Source: Micromonospora sp. WMMD1082
Lineage (GTDB): Bacteria; Actinomycetota; Actinomycetes; Mycobacteriales; Micromonosporaceae
Length of the DNA: 64,000 bases
NCBI RefSeq assembly: GCF_029626175.1
Contig: NZ_JARUBM010000002.1
Coordinates: 1,984,001 to 2,048,000, forward strand
Direction: 5' to 3'
The translations under genes and the position numbers were made by a program. Below, one piece after another: positions 36,479 to 44,576 of the stretch (positions are counted from its first letter, which is position 1; every line of letters begins with the position of its first letter). The notes beneath the pieces are model-generated. The model was not told where the DNA came from. It did not search any database and worked only from the letters and a program-made list of their open reading frames with translations.

Positions 36479-37324
36479 ATGACTGATCCGACTTTCGTCT
36501 TCGTTCATGGTGCCGGCAGCAACTCGTTCACCTGGGCGCCCATGCAGCGGGAGTTGGCCCTGCGCGGGCATCGTTCGCTCGCCGTCGACCTGCCTGGGCA
36601 CGGGTTCGGCGCGACCTTTCCGGCTGCGTACCAGGCGCCCCAGGATCTCGCCGCCCTGGCAACCGCGCCGAGTGCGATAGCGGGCATCGGGCACGCCGAC
36701 AACGTGGCGCACGTCCTGGACGTGGTGAAACGGGTACGCGAGCACGGGCCGGTGATCCTGGTCGGGCACAGCCGGGGCGGGGCCACCCTGACCGGAGTCG
36801 GCAACGCCGCTCCGGACCTGGTGGACCGGCTGGTCTACATCACCGCGTGGTGCTGCACCGCCGACACCCCGGCGGGATACCACGCCTCGGCGGAGAACGC
36901 ATCGAGCGCACTGCACCGCCTTGCCGGGCTGCTCGCCGCGAACCCGATGGAACTCGGCGCGCTGCGCTTCAACTGGCGTACCGCCGACCCCGAGCTGCTC
37001 GCCACGCTCCGGGAAGCTGTCCTGGCCGACGGCACCGACGACGAGTTCTACGGCTACCTCAACACCCTGGAACCGGACGAGAGCCTGGACGGCGGCGAGG
37101 AGCGAGCCAACGCCGAGACCTGGGGCCGGATTCCGCGCACCTACATCCGCCTCACCGCCGACCGGTCGCTCCCGATCGCGCTCCAGGACCGGTTCATCGC
37201 CGACGCCGACGCGCTGACCCCCGACAACCGCTTCGACATTCGGTCGCTCGATGTCAGCCACGCCAGCGTGCTCGTCCGCCCTGGCGAGACCGCAGCGCTG
37301 CTCGCCTCACTGGTGCGCTCCTAG
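36479..37324 (+). CDS. alpha/beta hydrolase (esterase-like)
   Basis: 281 residues. FVFVHGAGSNSFTW opens the domain, the nucleophile elbow is VGHSRGG (Ser near 99), and the C-terminal LDVSHASVLVRPGETA gives the catalytic His. The acid residue is in the IRLTADRSLP region, where Asp is plausible. Proteins of this type (MhpC/EstC-like, often annotated as salicylate esterase-like) hydrolyse small esters. No signal peptide. The ATG is close behind another ATG (36471, out of frame) and the ribosome site is weak. Its neighbours do not suggest a pathway. Confidence 0.85.
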   Translation: MTDPTFVFVHGAGSNSFTWAPMQRELALRGHRSLAVDLPGHGFGATFPAAYQAPQDLAALATAPSAIAGIGHADNVAHVLDVVKRVREHGPVILVGHSRGGATLTGVGNAAPDLVDRLVYITAWCCTADTPAGYHASAENASSALHRLAGLLAANPMELGALRFNWRTADPELLATLREAVLADGTDDEFYGYLNTLEPDESLDGGEERANAETWGRIPRTYIRLTADRSLPIALQDRFIADADALTPDNRFDIRSLDVSHASVLVRPGETAALLASLVRS

Positions 37325-37360
37325 CAAGATCCGCAGCACGTCAACGCCCCGCTCTCCTCG

Positions 37361-37615
37361 CTACTTCCAGCGGAAGTGGACGAAGAGGCGGCCGAAGTTC
37401 TTGGAGTCCTTCTCGACGCGGTGGTAGAGCTGCTTGACGTCCTTCTGGTCGAGGAAGCGCAGCACCCGCTTCTTGAGCTGGCCGGAGCCCTTACCCGGGA
37501 TGATCTCGACGAGGGTGGCCTTCTTGGCCACCGCCTCGTCCATGATTCCCCGCAGTGCCCGGTCGATGTCGTGGCCCTTGTTGAAGATGTCGTGCAGGTC
37601 CAGCTTCAGCTTCAT
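37361..37615 (-). CDS. stand-alone Smr domain protein
   Basis: 84 residues consisting of one Smr domain: LKLDLHDIFNKGHDIDRAL with the LDLH motif, and VEIIPGKGSGQLKKRVL with the GKGSG motif (Smr family consensus H-G-K-G). Smr domains are found at the end of MutS2 and in small proteins and act as nucleases or RNA-binding modules; isolated ones are short and cytosolic. A typical one contains HGxG; here PGKGSG replaces it. The length fits Smr-only proteins. It is separated from the TPR gene upstream by an unusual repeat region (37616-37835). Confidence 0.88.
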   Translation of the reverse strand: MKLKLDLHDIFNKGHDIDRALRGIMDEAVAKKATLVEIIPGKGSGQLKKRVLRFLDQKDVKQLYHRVEKDSKNFGRLFVHFRWK

Positions 37616-37650
37616 GCCGCGTCCACCGTCCGGTCGGCTCCCATGCGAGC

Positions 37651-37710
37651 CATCGTAGGCACGCCGGCCGCCGGCCAGGCCATCGTGGGCGCGCCGGCCG
37701 CCAGCCCTCG
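37651..37710. repeat. two 30-bp direct repeats
   Basis: CATCGT(A/G)GGC(A/G)CGCCGGCCGCC occurs at 37651-37673 and 37681-37703, with period 30 and two mismatches. It lies immediately beside the 19-bp array, in the region between the Smr and TPR genes. Confidence 0.8.
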
Positions 37711-37711
37711 C

Positions 37712-37806
37712 AGACGTCGAGAGGGCAGCCAGACGTCGAGAGGGCAGCCAGACGTCGAGAGGGCAGCCAGACGTCGAGAGGGCAGCCAGACGTCGAGAGG
37801 GCAGCC
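37712..37806. repeat. five perfect tandem copies of a 19-bp unit
   Basis: The unit AGACGTCGAGAGGGCAGCC is repeated at 37712, 37731, 37750, 37769 and 37788 with no substitutions. The last copy merges into the left arm of a perfect hairpin (37792-37827). The unit therefore is the hairpin arm plus AGAC. Each unit contains the palindrome GACGTC. There are no spacers, so it is not a CRISPR array. Confidence 0.95.
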
Positions 37807-37827
37807 CTTCCGGGCTGCCCTCTCGAC
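37792..37827 (-). terminator. perfect 16-bp hairpin downstream of the TPR gene
   Basis: GTCGAGAGGGCAGCCC (37792-37807) and GGGCTGCCCTCTCGAC (37812-37827) pair exactly around the loop TTCC. It starts 9 bases after the TPR gene stop (minus strand), so it should be its terminator, without a U tract. The tandem repeats lie just beyond it in the direction of transcription. Confidence 0.85.
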
Positions 37828-37835
37828 CCGCCGTC

Positions 37836-38204
37836 TCAGCGGCTGCTGCCGGCCCTGGTCTCGACCCGCTTCAGGGCGGCCGTGTAGTCGTCGTTGGACG
37901 AGTGCATGGCCGCCGCGATGCGCAGGTGACGCAGGGCGTCGGGGTACCGGTTCAGCCGCTCCAGCGTCCGGCCCAGCACGTGGTGGGCGTAGTGGTCGCT
38001 GGGGTTGCGGTCGACCAGCTCCCGCAGTTGCTCCTCGGCCCGACCGAGCTGGGCCGACTGGAAGTAGGCCCGGGCCAGCAGCTGCCGTACCGCGGCGTTG
38101 TCCGGCTCGGCCTCGACGATCGGTTCGAGCAGCCGGGCCGCGCCGCTCGGGTCGCCCGCCTCGAAGAACAGGGTCGCCCGCCGGTACTCGGCCAGCAGAT
38201 CCAT
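37836..38204 (-). CDS. tetratricopeptide (TPR) repeat protein
   Basis: 122 residues from ATG 38204 with GGAGGGGG upstream. Two to three TPR units are visible: YRRATLFFEAGDPSGAARLLEP, LLARAYFQSAQLGRAEEQLREL and HVLGRTLERLNRYPDALRHLR, each with the TPR pattern of small residues and an aromatic/hydrophobic turn. There is no signal, so a cytosolic scaffold for a protein-protein contact. The partner is unknown. It ends just before the perfect 16-bp hairpin. Confidence 0.9.
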   Translation of the reverse strand: MDLLAEYRRATLFFEAGDPSGAARLLEPIVEAEPDNAAVRQLLARAYFQSAQLGRAEEQLRELVDRNPSDHYAHHVLGRTLERLNRYPDALRHLRIAAAMHSSNDDYTAALKRVETRAGSSR

Positions 38205-38308
38205 GCCGCCACCCCCTCCGTGTCGCACCACTGCCCTGACGCTGGCACAACATCGGCCGCACCGCGACTGTTCCCGAGGCTGACCCGTCGGTTAACAGGG
38301 GCCCCTCC

Positions 38309-39061
38309 TTACACGGGGGTGAGGTCCCAGGCGCGGACGCCGCCTACTATGCCGGCGCTGTTGGGCACCACCACGACATCGTCGCCCATCCGGGTGAGTT
38401 GCTCGGGGCGGATCCGGCGGGAGTTGCCGCCGCCGAGGTAGAGGCGGTCCCAGCGGAACACCGGGCGCAGCCCGTCCACCACCTGTCGGATCCTTCGGGA
38501 CCAGAACGCGTCGCCCAGCCGGCGGCGCTCCGGCTCGCCGACGTACGTGTCGTAGGTGGTGCCCCAGCGCACCGGGGCGTGCGACAGCTCCAGGTGCGGG
38601 GCGAGCGTGCCACCGTCGAAGAGCGCGCTGCCCAGCCCGGTGCCGAGGGTCAGCACCAGTTCGCAGCCGGTGCCGGCGACCACCCCGGCACCGTGCACCT
38701 CGGCGTCGTTGAGCACCAGCGCCGGCAGGCCGAACGCGACGGAGAGGGCGCTGCGCGCGTCGTAGCCCGACCAGCGGGCGAGCAGCGCCGGGTCGACCCG
38801 GCTGCGCGGCCCGGTGCGGGTCACGTAGTGCGGGGTGGCCACCACCACGCCGTGCCGGATCATGCCCGGCATTCCCACCGTCACCCGGTCGGCCGTGGGC
38901 AGCCGGGCGCCGAGATCCACCAGGGTCTGGACGAACAGATCCGGCGGAAGGGGGTACGGCGTGGGCACCCGCAGCGGTTGGGCCCGCATCGTGCCCGCGC
39001 CGTCGAGGACGGAGGCCTTGATCCCGCCGCCCCCGCAGTCGATCGCCAGAGTGGTCAACAC
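38309..39061 (-). CDS. ROK-type sugar kinase (polyphosphate-glucokinase-like)
   Basis: 250 residues from GTG 39061. The N-terminal phosphate loop AIDCGGGGIKASVLD (6-20), catalytic Asp119 in LVLNDAEVHGAG and the LGTGLGSALF loop (139-147) are ROK-kinase motifs. It lacks the CxCGxxGCxE zinc site of ROK repressors and classic ROK glucokinases, as do polyphosphate glucokinases (PpgK), which it resembles in size and in IDCGGxGIK. It should phosphorylate glucose using polyphosphate and/or ATP. The phosphodonor is not proven by the sequence. It is divergent from the ABC-F gene 61 bases away. Confidence 0.85.
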   Translation of the reverse strand: MLTTLAIDCGGGGIKASVLDGAGTMRAQPLRVPTPYPLPPDLFVQTLVDLGARLPTADRVTVGMPGMIRHGVVVATPHYVTRTGPRSRVDPALLARWSGYDARSALSVAFGLPALVLNDAEVHGAGVVAGTGCELVLTLGTGLGSALFDGGTLAPHLELSHAPVRWGTTYDTYVGEPERRRLGDAFWSRRIRQVVDGLRPVFRWDRLYLGGGNSRRIRPEQLTRMGDDVVVVPNSAGIVGGVRAWDLTPV

Positions 39062-39122
39062 GCACGTGAGTCTGCCTCGTCCGGCGGCCCGGCCGCGCGA
39101 CGACGGGTAGGCTCGCCTGCTT

Positions 39123-40760
39123 GTGAGCGCCACGCTGATCGCCAAGGACCTCGCCGCAGGTCACGGGGACCGGACCCTGTTCACCGGCCTGGAGCTGGTG
39201 GTCGCCCCCGGCGACGTGGTCGGCCTGGTCGGTGCCAACGGGGCGGGCAAGTCGACGCTGCTGCGTACCCTCGCCGGGTTTCTCCCGGTCGAGGCCGGCA
39301 GCGTCGCGGTGAGCCCGCCCGGCGCGAGCGTCGGGCACCTGCCGCAGGAGCCGGAGCGGCGCCTTGGCGAGACGGTCCGGGCCTTCCTGGCCCGGCGCAC
39401 CGGCGTGGCCGGCGCGCAGGCCACCCTCGACGCGGCGACCGGAGCCCTGACCGCCGGCCGGCCCGGGGCGGACGACGCCTACGCCGCCGCGCTGGAGAGC
39501 TGGCTCGGCCTGGGCGGGGCCGACCTGGACGAGCGGGCCGAGGAGGTGGCCGCCGAACTGGGGCTCGCCGTCGACCTCGACCAGGAGATGAGCAGCCTCT
39601 CCGGGGGCCAGGCGGCCCGCGCCGGACTGGCGTCGCTGCTGCTCAGCCGGTACGACGTCTTCCTGCTCGACGAGCCGACCAACGACCTGGATCTCGCCGG
39701 GCTGGACCGGCTGGAACGTTTCGTCACCGGGTTGCGGGCCGGCACGGTGCTGGTCAGCCACGATCGGGAGTTCCTGGCCCGGACGGTGACCCGGGTGCTG
39801 GAACTCGACCTGCATCAGCAGCAGGTCAACCACTTCGGTGGCGGCTACGCCGCGTACCTGGAGGAGCGGGAGGTGGCCCGCCGCCAGGCGCGCGCCGACT
39901 ACGAGGAGTACGCCGACACCAGGGCCTCGCTGCAGGCGCGGGCACGCACCCAGCGGGCGTGGATGGAGAAGGGTGTCCGCAACGCCCGGCGCAAAGCCAC
40001 CGACAGCGACAAGATCGGCCGGAAGTTCCGGTCGGAGGCGACCGAGAAGCAGGCGGCGAAGGCGCGGCAGACCGAGCGGCTGATCGAGCGGTTGGAGGTG
40101 GTGGAGGAGCCGCGCAAGGAGTGGGAGCTGCGGATGGAGATCGCCGCCGCGCCCCGCGCCGGCGCCGTCGTGGCCACCCTCCGCGATGCCGTGGTACGCC
40201 GTGGCGACTTCACCCTCGGCCCGGTGAACCTGCAGATCGACTGGGCCGACCGGGTGGCGGTGACCGGGGCGAACGGCTCCGGCAAGTCGACCCTGCTGGC
40301 CGCTCTGCTCGGCCGGCTGCCGCTGGACGCCGGCCAGGCCACGCTCGGTCCCGGCGTGGTGGTCGGCGAGGTGGACCAGGCCCGAGGGCTCTTCCTCGGC
40401 GAGGCGCCCCTGCTGGACGCCTTCAGGGCTGCCGTGCCGGACCTGTCCCCGGCGGACGCCCGCACGCTGCTGGCCAAGTTCGGCCTGCGCGCGCAGCACG
40501 TGCTGCGCCCGGCGGCGACGCTCTCGCCCGGCGAGCGGACCCGGGCCGCGCTGGCGCTGTTGCAGGCGCGCGGGGTCAACCTGCTGGTGCTGGACGAGCC
40601 GACCAACCACCTCGACCTGCCGGCCATCGAGCAGCTGGAGTCCGCGCTGGCGAGCTATTCCGGCACGCTGCTGCTGGTCACCCACGACCGGCGGATGCTG
40701 GACTCGGTACGCCTCGATCGCCGGCTGCGGGTGGCGGCGGGGCGGATCGCCGAATCCTGA
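39123..40760 (+). CDS. ABC-F family ATP-binding protein
   Basis: 545 residues with two nucleotide-binding domains. NBD1: GANGAGKST near 37-45, SLSGGQAARAGLA, FLLDEPTNDLDL; NBD2: GANGSGKST near 383, TLSPGERTRAALAL, LVLDEPTNHLDL. A charged linker between them (about 240-350: Arg/Glu/Lys-rich, RAWMEKGVRNARRKATDSDKI) is the ABC-F P-site tRNA-interaction motif region. There are no membrane segments. ABC-F proteins bind the ribosomal E site and relieve translation stalls or antibiotic inhibition. The linker length of about 90 residues is compatible with a housekeeping or a resistance role. Start GTG 39123. Confidence 0.92.
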   Translation: MSATLIAKDLAAGHGDRTLFTGLELVVAPGDVVGLVGANGAGKSTLLRTLAGFLPVEAGSVAVSPPGASVGHLPQEPERRLGETVRAFLARRTGVAGAQATLDAATGALTAGRPGADDAYAAALESWLGLGGADLDERAEEVAAELGLAVDLDQEMSSLSGGQAARAGLASLLLSRYDVFLLDEPTNDLDLAGLDRLERFVTGLRAGTVLVSHDREFLARTVTRVLELDLHQQQVNHFGGGYAAYLEEREVARRQARADYEEYADTRASLQARARTQRAWMEKGVRNARRKATDSDKIGRKFRSEATEKQAAKARQTERLIERLEVVEEPRKEWELRMEIAAAPRAGAVVATLRDAVVRRGDFTLGPVNLQIDWADRVAVTGANGSGKSTLLAALLGRLPLDAGQATLGPGVVVGEVDQARGLFLGEAPLLDAFRAAVPDLSPADARTLLAKFGLRAQHVLRPAATLSPGERTRAALALLQARGVNLLVLDEPTNHLDLPAIEQLESALASYSGTLLLVTHDRRMLDSVRLDRRLRVAAGRIAES

Positions 40761-40798
40761 ATCCGGCGGAATCCGGCCGGTGGGGCGAGAATGACTCC

Positions 40799-41110
40799 AT
40801 GCTCAGGTGGGAGTACGCACTGTTGGTGCGGCGCCGTCAGCCGGCCACCAACGACCTCGGCTACGAGGTGGTCTTCTCCTGGTACGGCCCCGATGGTTCC
40901 ATGATCGACCTCACGCCGTACGGCGACACCGCGCTGGCCCATCTCAACCGGGCCGGCGACCAGGGCTGGGAACTGGTCGCGATGAGCGAGGACCCGTCCC
41001 TGCCGGGGAACAACGAGCTGCATCGCTATCACCTGAAACGGCTCAGGACGACCGCCCCGCCCCGGCAGCGGATGCGCGCCGTGCGCCCCCGGCGGCCGAT
41101 CCCGCGCTGA
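40799..41110 (+). CDS. small DUF4177-like protein
   Basis: 103 residues from ATG 40799, with GGGGCGAG about 8 bases upstream. MLRWEYALLVRRR at the N-terminus and ALAHLNRAGDQGWELVAMSE in the middle are the two signature strands/helix of DUF4177-like proteins (WEY... and GWELV). A basic Pro/Arg tail ends the chain. The role is unknown; these small proteins often sit beside unrelated genes. It follows the ABC-F gene by 38 bases on the same strand. Confidence 0.85.
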   Translation: MLRWEYALLVRRRQPATNDLGYEVVFSWYGPDGSMIDLTPYGDTALAHLNRAGDQGWELVAMSEDPSLPGNNELHRYHLKRLRTTAPPRQRMRAVRPRRPIPR

Positions 41111-41197
41111 CCCTCGGGATCGCCGGCACGGATTTCAGGGACAAGCGACGCATAACGGGCAACGTTCCGGGTAACGGGCCGGCCGGAGGTGACCGGC

Positions 41198-41923
41198 ATG
41201 GTCGCGTTGGCACACACTCCGCCCTCCGCCGAGCGGCTGCGGGCGGTTGACGGGTTCCTCGCCGAGGCGTGGGCGGACCAGGCCGCCCACGACGAGCGAC
41301 TGCGGGGGCTGGGAGTCAAGGTCCGCTTCGACCGGGGCGTCGCGCACCTGACCGGCGAGGTCGACGAGCCGGCGCAGCTGCGGCTGGTACGCGAGCGGGT
41401 GGGCCGGCTGGCCGGGGTCTTCGGCGTCTGGTGCCGGGTGCGGGTCGGTGGACGCGACCCGGTGGTCGTGGATCTCGGCTGCGGCGGCACCAAGCAGTGG
41501 CCGGGCAACCTCGGGCTCGACATCTTCCCGGCGCCGGGCGTGGATGCGGTCGCCGATCTCTCCGGCTCCCTCCCGCTGGCCGACGACTCGGTCGACGTGC
41601 TGTTCGCGGTGCACATCCTGGAGCATCTGATCGACTTCCTGCCGCTGCTCGACGAGTGCCACCGGGTGCTCCGCCCGGGTGGCGTCCTGCACGTGATGAG
41701 CCCCTGGTGGGGGCACGTGAACGCGGTGGCCGACCCGACCCACGTCCGGCTGCTGGACGTGCAGACCGTCAAGGGCGTCTGCGTGATGCGACCGCCGGGC
41801 ACGCCGCGCTGGTACCCCCTGCACGCCGGCTCCGACGGCGCCTCGATCTTCGCCGACCTCACCCCGTTGGGACCGGACGACGACGGCCCCTCCGCCTCCC
41901 ACCTGGCCCGCTTCTTCGACTAG
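41198..41923 (+). CDS. BON-like domain fused to a class I methyltransferase
   Basis: 241 residues from ATG 41198; GGAGG lies 8 bases upstream, which favours this over a GTG at 41189. The first ~90 residues look like a BON domain (GVKVRFDRGVAHLTGEVDEPAQLRLVRERV), a module usually found in exported proteins. The rest is a SAM-dependent methyltransferase: VVVDLGCGGTKQWPGNLGLD at about 93-112, ADLSGSLPLADDSVDVLFAVHILEHL and HRVLRPGGVLHVMSPWWGH. It lacks a signal peptide, so it is cytosolic. BON-methyltransferase fusion is unusual; the substrate is unknown. Domain boundaries are estimated. Confidence 0.85.
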   Translation: MVALAHTPPSAERLRAVDGFLAEAWADQAAHDERLRGLGVKVRFDRGVAHLTGEVDEPAQLRLVRERVGRLAGVFGVWCRVRVGGRDPVVVDLGCGGTKQWPGNLGLDIFPAPGVDAVADLSGSLPLADDSVDVLFAVHILEHLIDFLPLLDECHRVLRPGGVLHVMSPWWGHVNAVADPTHVRLLDVQTVKGVCVMRPPGTPRWYPLHAGSDGASIFADLTPLGPDDDGPSASHLARFFD

Positions 41924-42104
41924 GCCGGCGCCACCGACCGTCGCCGGGCCCGCCGGCCGAGTTCGCGGCGGGCGGAGGTCTTGCGTTCCGCCGGCCGGTG
42001 TGAAAATTTCCTACCAGCGATAGATGGTCGACGGCGAATCTTGCCGTCAACTTTCTGTCGTGACCCTCCCTGCCCCCGGTAGCCCCGACGAAGGGACACA
42101 CCGC

Positions 42105-43793
42105 ATGAAGGCATCTCGACTCAGCGCCGCCGGACTCACCGCCGCGCTGCTCGGCGCGCTCGTCGCCGCCATCCCCGCCAACGCCAACGCCACCCCTGCC
42201 AGCGCCACATCCGTCAGCGCCATCCCCGGCGCGGCGGGCGCCGCTGGCGCCTGCGTCACCGACCCGGCCACCCCGAAGCGGCAGTTCCGGGCGATGTGGA
42301 TCGCCTCCGTCACCAACATCGACTGGCCCAGCAAGGGCTCGCAGACCGCGCCGGACCGGATCGCCGCCCAGCAGGCCGAGTATCGCGAGTTGCTCGACCT
42401 CGCCGAGCGGCTGCACCACAACGCGGTGGTCGTGCAGGTCCGCCCGACCGCCGACGCGTTCTGGCCGTCGCCCCACGAGCCCTGGTCGGAATACCTGACC
42501 GGGGTCCGGGGCGCGGATCCGGGCTGGGATCCGCTCGCCTTCCTCGTCGACGAGGCGCACCGGCGCAACCTGGAGTTCCACGCCTGGTTCAACCCGTACC
42601 GTGTCTCGATGCCGGCTCCGGGCGGCGCCGGCGCCGACCTCGATCAGCTGGCCCCCGGTCACCCGGCGCGGGAGAACCCGGACTGGACCTTCGCCTACCC
42701 GCCGGCCGACGTCGCCGGCAGTCGGCTCTACTACGACCCCGGCGTCCCCGAGGTGCGCGAGTTCGTCCAGACCGCGATGCTCGACGCCGTGCGGCGGTAC
42801 GACATCGACGCGGTCCACTTCGACGACTACTTCTACCCGTACCCCAGCGGCACCCACCAGGTGCCCGACGACGCCACCTTCGCCGCGTACCACCGTGGCT
42901 TCACCGATCGGGACGACTGGCGGCGGGACAACATCAACCTGCTGGTCCAGGAGATGGGCGTGCGGATCAAGGCGGTCAAGCCGTGGGTGAAGTTCGGCGT
43001 GAGCCCGTTCGGCATCTGGCGCAACGCCTCCGTCGACCCGCTCGGCTCCGACACCACGGGCAGCCAGTCGTACGACATCATCTTTGCCGACACCCGGAAG
43101 TGGATCAAGGAAGAGTGGATCGACTACGTGGTGCCGCAGCTCTACTGGTACATCGGCCAGTACCCGGCCGCCGACTACGCCCGGCTGGTGCCGTGGTGGG
43201 CCGAACAGGTGCGGGACACCCGGGTGCAGCTCTACATCGGCCAGGCCGACTACAAGAGCGGTGACCCGGCGTACGGGTCGTACTGGATGAACCCGCGCGA
43301 ACTCTCCGACCACCTGACGCTGCACCGGTCGCACCCGGAGGTGCTGGGCAACGTCCACTTCTCCGCGGTGCAGGTCCGGGCGAACCGGCTCGGTGCGACC
43401 GACATCTACGCCGCCGAGCACTACTCGCGGCCGGCCCTGGTGCCGACCATGCCACACCTGCCCGCGAAGTGGCTGCTGCCGCCGGTGGTCACCGCCGCCG
43501 AGCGGCACGCCGAGGGGGTACGGCTGCGCTGGCGACAGCTGGCCGACGGCGTCGGGCCACTGGGCACCGCGACGTCGTACGCGATCCACCGGGTCGACGG
43601 CATCCGGGTGCTCCCCGGCTGCGCCCTCGCCGACGCCGCCCACCTGGTCGGCACGGTGCGGGCGACCTCGGGGGCCAACCAGTCGTGGGTGGACACGACG
43701 GCGACGGCGGGTAGTCGGTACACCTACTTCGTGACCGCGCTCGACCGCCTCGGGAACGAAAGCGTGGCCGGCCCGCCACGATTCGTCCACTGA
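42105..43793 (+). CDS. secreted GHL10-family glycoside hydrolase
   Basis: 562 residues from ATG 42105 (GAAGGGA upstream). A signal peptide (LTAALLGALVAAIPANANA) is followed by a TIM-barrel enzyme of the GHL10/DUF187 family: KRQFRAMWIASVTNIDWPSK, AVVVQVRPTADAFWPS, DAVHFDDYFYPYP (catalytic-site Asp pair), KFGVSPFGIWRN and VPQLYWYIGQ. The C-terminal ~90 residues form a fibronectin-III-like beta domain (SYAIHRVDG..., YTYFVTALDRLGNES). Family members cleave or rearrange cell-wall-associated or uronic-acid-containing glycans (YngK-type); the exact substrate is unknown. A strong terminator follows directly. Confidence 0.92.
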   Translation: MKASRLSAAGLTAALLGALVAAIPANANATPASATSVSAIPGAAGAAGACVTDPATPKRQFRAMWIASVTNIDWPSKGSQTAPDRIAAQQAEYRELLDLAERLHHNAVVVQVRPTADAFWPSPHEPWSEYLTGVRGADPGWDPLAFLVDEAHRRNLEFHAWFNPYRVSMPAPGGAGADLDQLAPGHPARENPDWTFAYPPADVAGSRLYYDPGVPEVREFVQTAMLDAVRRYDIDAVHFDDYFYPYPSGTHQVPDDATFAAYHRGFTDRDDWRRDNINLLVQEMGVRIKAVKPWVKFGVSPFGIWRNASVDPLGSDTTGSQSYDIIFADTRKWIKEEWIDYVVPQLYWYIGQYPAADYARLVPWWAEQVRDTRVQLYIGQADYKSGDPAYGSYWMNPRELSDHLTLHRSHPEVLGNVHFSAVQVRANRLGATDIYAAEHYSRPALVPTMPHLPAKWLLPPVVTAAERHAEGVRLRWRQLADGVGPLGTATSYAIHRVDGIRVLPGCALADAAHLVGTVRATSGANQSWVDTTATAGSRYTYFVTALDRLGNESVAGPPRFVH

Positions 43794-43815
43794 CGATCAT
43801 CGTCCGGCCGTCAGC

Positions 43816-43849
43816 GAATGCCCTGGACACCCCGGTGTCCAGGGCATTC
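43816..43849 (+). terminator. intrinsic terminator after the GHL10 gene
   Basis: GAATGCCCTGGACACC (43816-43831) and GGTGTCCAGGGCATTC (43834-43849) pair perfectly over 16 bp with a two-base loop, followed by GTCTGTTTCGG. It starts 22 bases after the glycosidase stop. This is a strong factor-independent terminator. Confidence 0.9.
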
Positions 43850-43985
43850 GTCTGTTTCGGCACAGGTCACCAATATTTCTCGCGGGTAACACCCACCGGC
43901 CGTGCCCTTGATCGAGACTGATCGAACTCCGGTGACTCGCCGGTAACTATTGGCCCCACCGCCCACCCCTGCGGAGGTATGACCC

Positions 43986-44522
43986 GTGCCCAGACGTCTC
44001 GCCACCACCCTCATCTCGACCGTACTCGCGCTGTTCACCGCCCTTGCCGTGGCCTCCCCCGCCGCGGCCGCGGTAACCCCCGCACAGAAGCTGTCCGTGC
44101 TGTCCAGCTGGACCCAGACCAGCGCCAGCAGCTACAACTCCTGGAACTCGGCCCGGCAGAACCGGGGCCCCTGGGCCGAATACAACTTCGACTGGTCCAC
44201 CGACTTCTGCTCGTCCAGCCCGGACAACCCACTCGGGTTCACCTTCTCCCTCTCCTGTGCCCGGCACGACTTCGGCTACCGCAACTACAAGGCGGTCGGC
44301 CAGTTCAGCGCCAACAAGTCCCGCCTGGACAGCGCCTTCTACGAGGACCTGAAGCGCGTCTGCGCCACGTACAACTCCGTCGTCCGGCCGGCCTGCCTCA
44401 GCCTGGCCTGGACCTACTACCAGGCGGTCTCCATCTTCGGATCGGTCGCCGCCGTCCAGCAGTCCGACATCGACCGTGCCGCCAAGATGAAGGTCGACGC
44501 CGAGAACCGCGCCCGCGCCTGA
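43986..44522 (+). CDS. secreted prokaryotic phospholipase A2
   Basis: 178 residues from GTG 43986 with GGAGG 8 bases upstream. A signal peptide (LISTVLALFTALAVASPAAAA) is cleaved near residue 29. The active-site helix CARHDFGYRNYK holds the catalytic His94-Asp95 pair, with Asp116 as partner and the FCSSSPDNPLGF loop for Ca2+. Four Cys (75, 91, 126, 137) form the two disulphides typical of the Streptomyces PLA2 fold. It hydrolyses the sn-2 ester of phospholipids outside the cell. Size matches S. violaceoruber PLA2. The upstream gap holds a weak BldN-like promoter match. It is convergent with the cyclase-type regulator. Confidence 0.94.
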   Translation: MPRRLATTLISTVLALFTALAVASPAAAAVTPAQKLSVLSSWTQTSASSYNSWNSARQNRGPWAEYNFDWSTDFCSSSPDNPLGFTFSLSCARHDFGYRNYKAVGQFSANKSRLDSAFYEDLKRVCATYNSVVRPACLSLAWTYYQAVSIFGSVAAVQQSDIDRAAKMKVDAENRARA

Positions 44523-44538
44523 CCACCACTCCCCACGG

Positions 44539-44567
44539 ACGCCCGGCCGGCACCACCGGCCGGGCGT
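44539..44567. terminator. terminator between convergent phospholipase and regulator genes
   Basis: ACGCCCGGCCGG (44539-44550) and CCGGCCGGGCGT (44556-44567) pair exactly around the loop CACCA, followed by TCGG. It lies 16 bases after the phospholipase stop and 9 bases before the end of the opposite regulator gene, so it likely serves both. Confidence 0.8.
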
Positions 44568-44576
44568 TCGGTGCTG

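Noticed and set aside
37712..37806. Five regularly spaced 19-bp repeats resembling a CRISPR array
   Set aside because: The units touch with no spacers and no cas genes are near; it is a simple tandem array.
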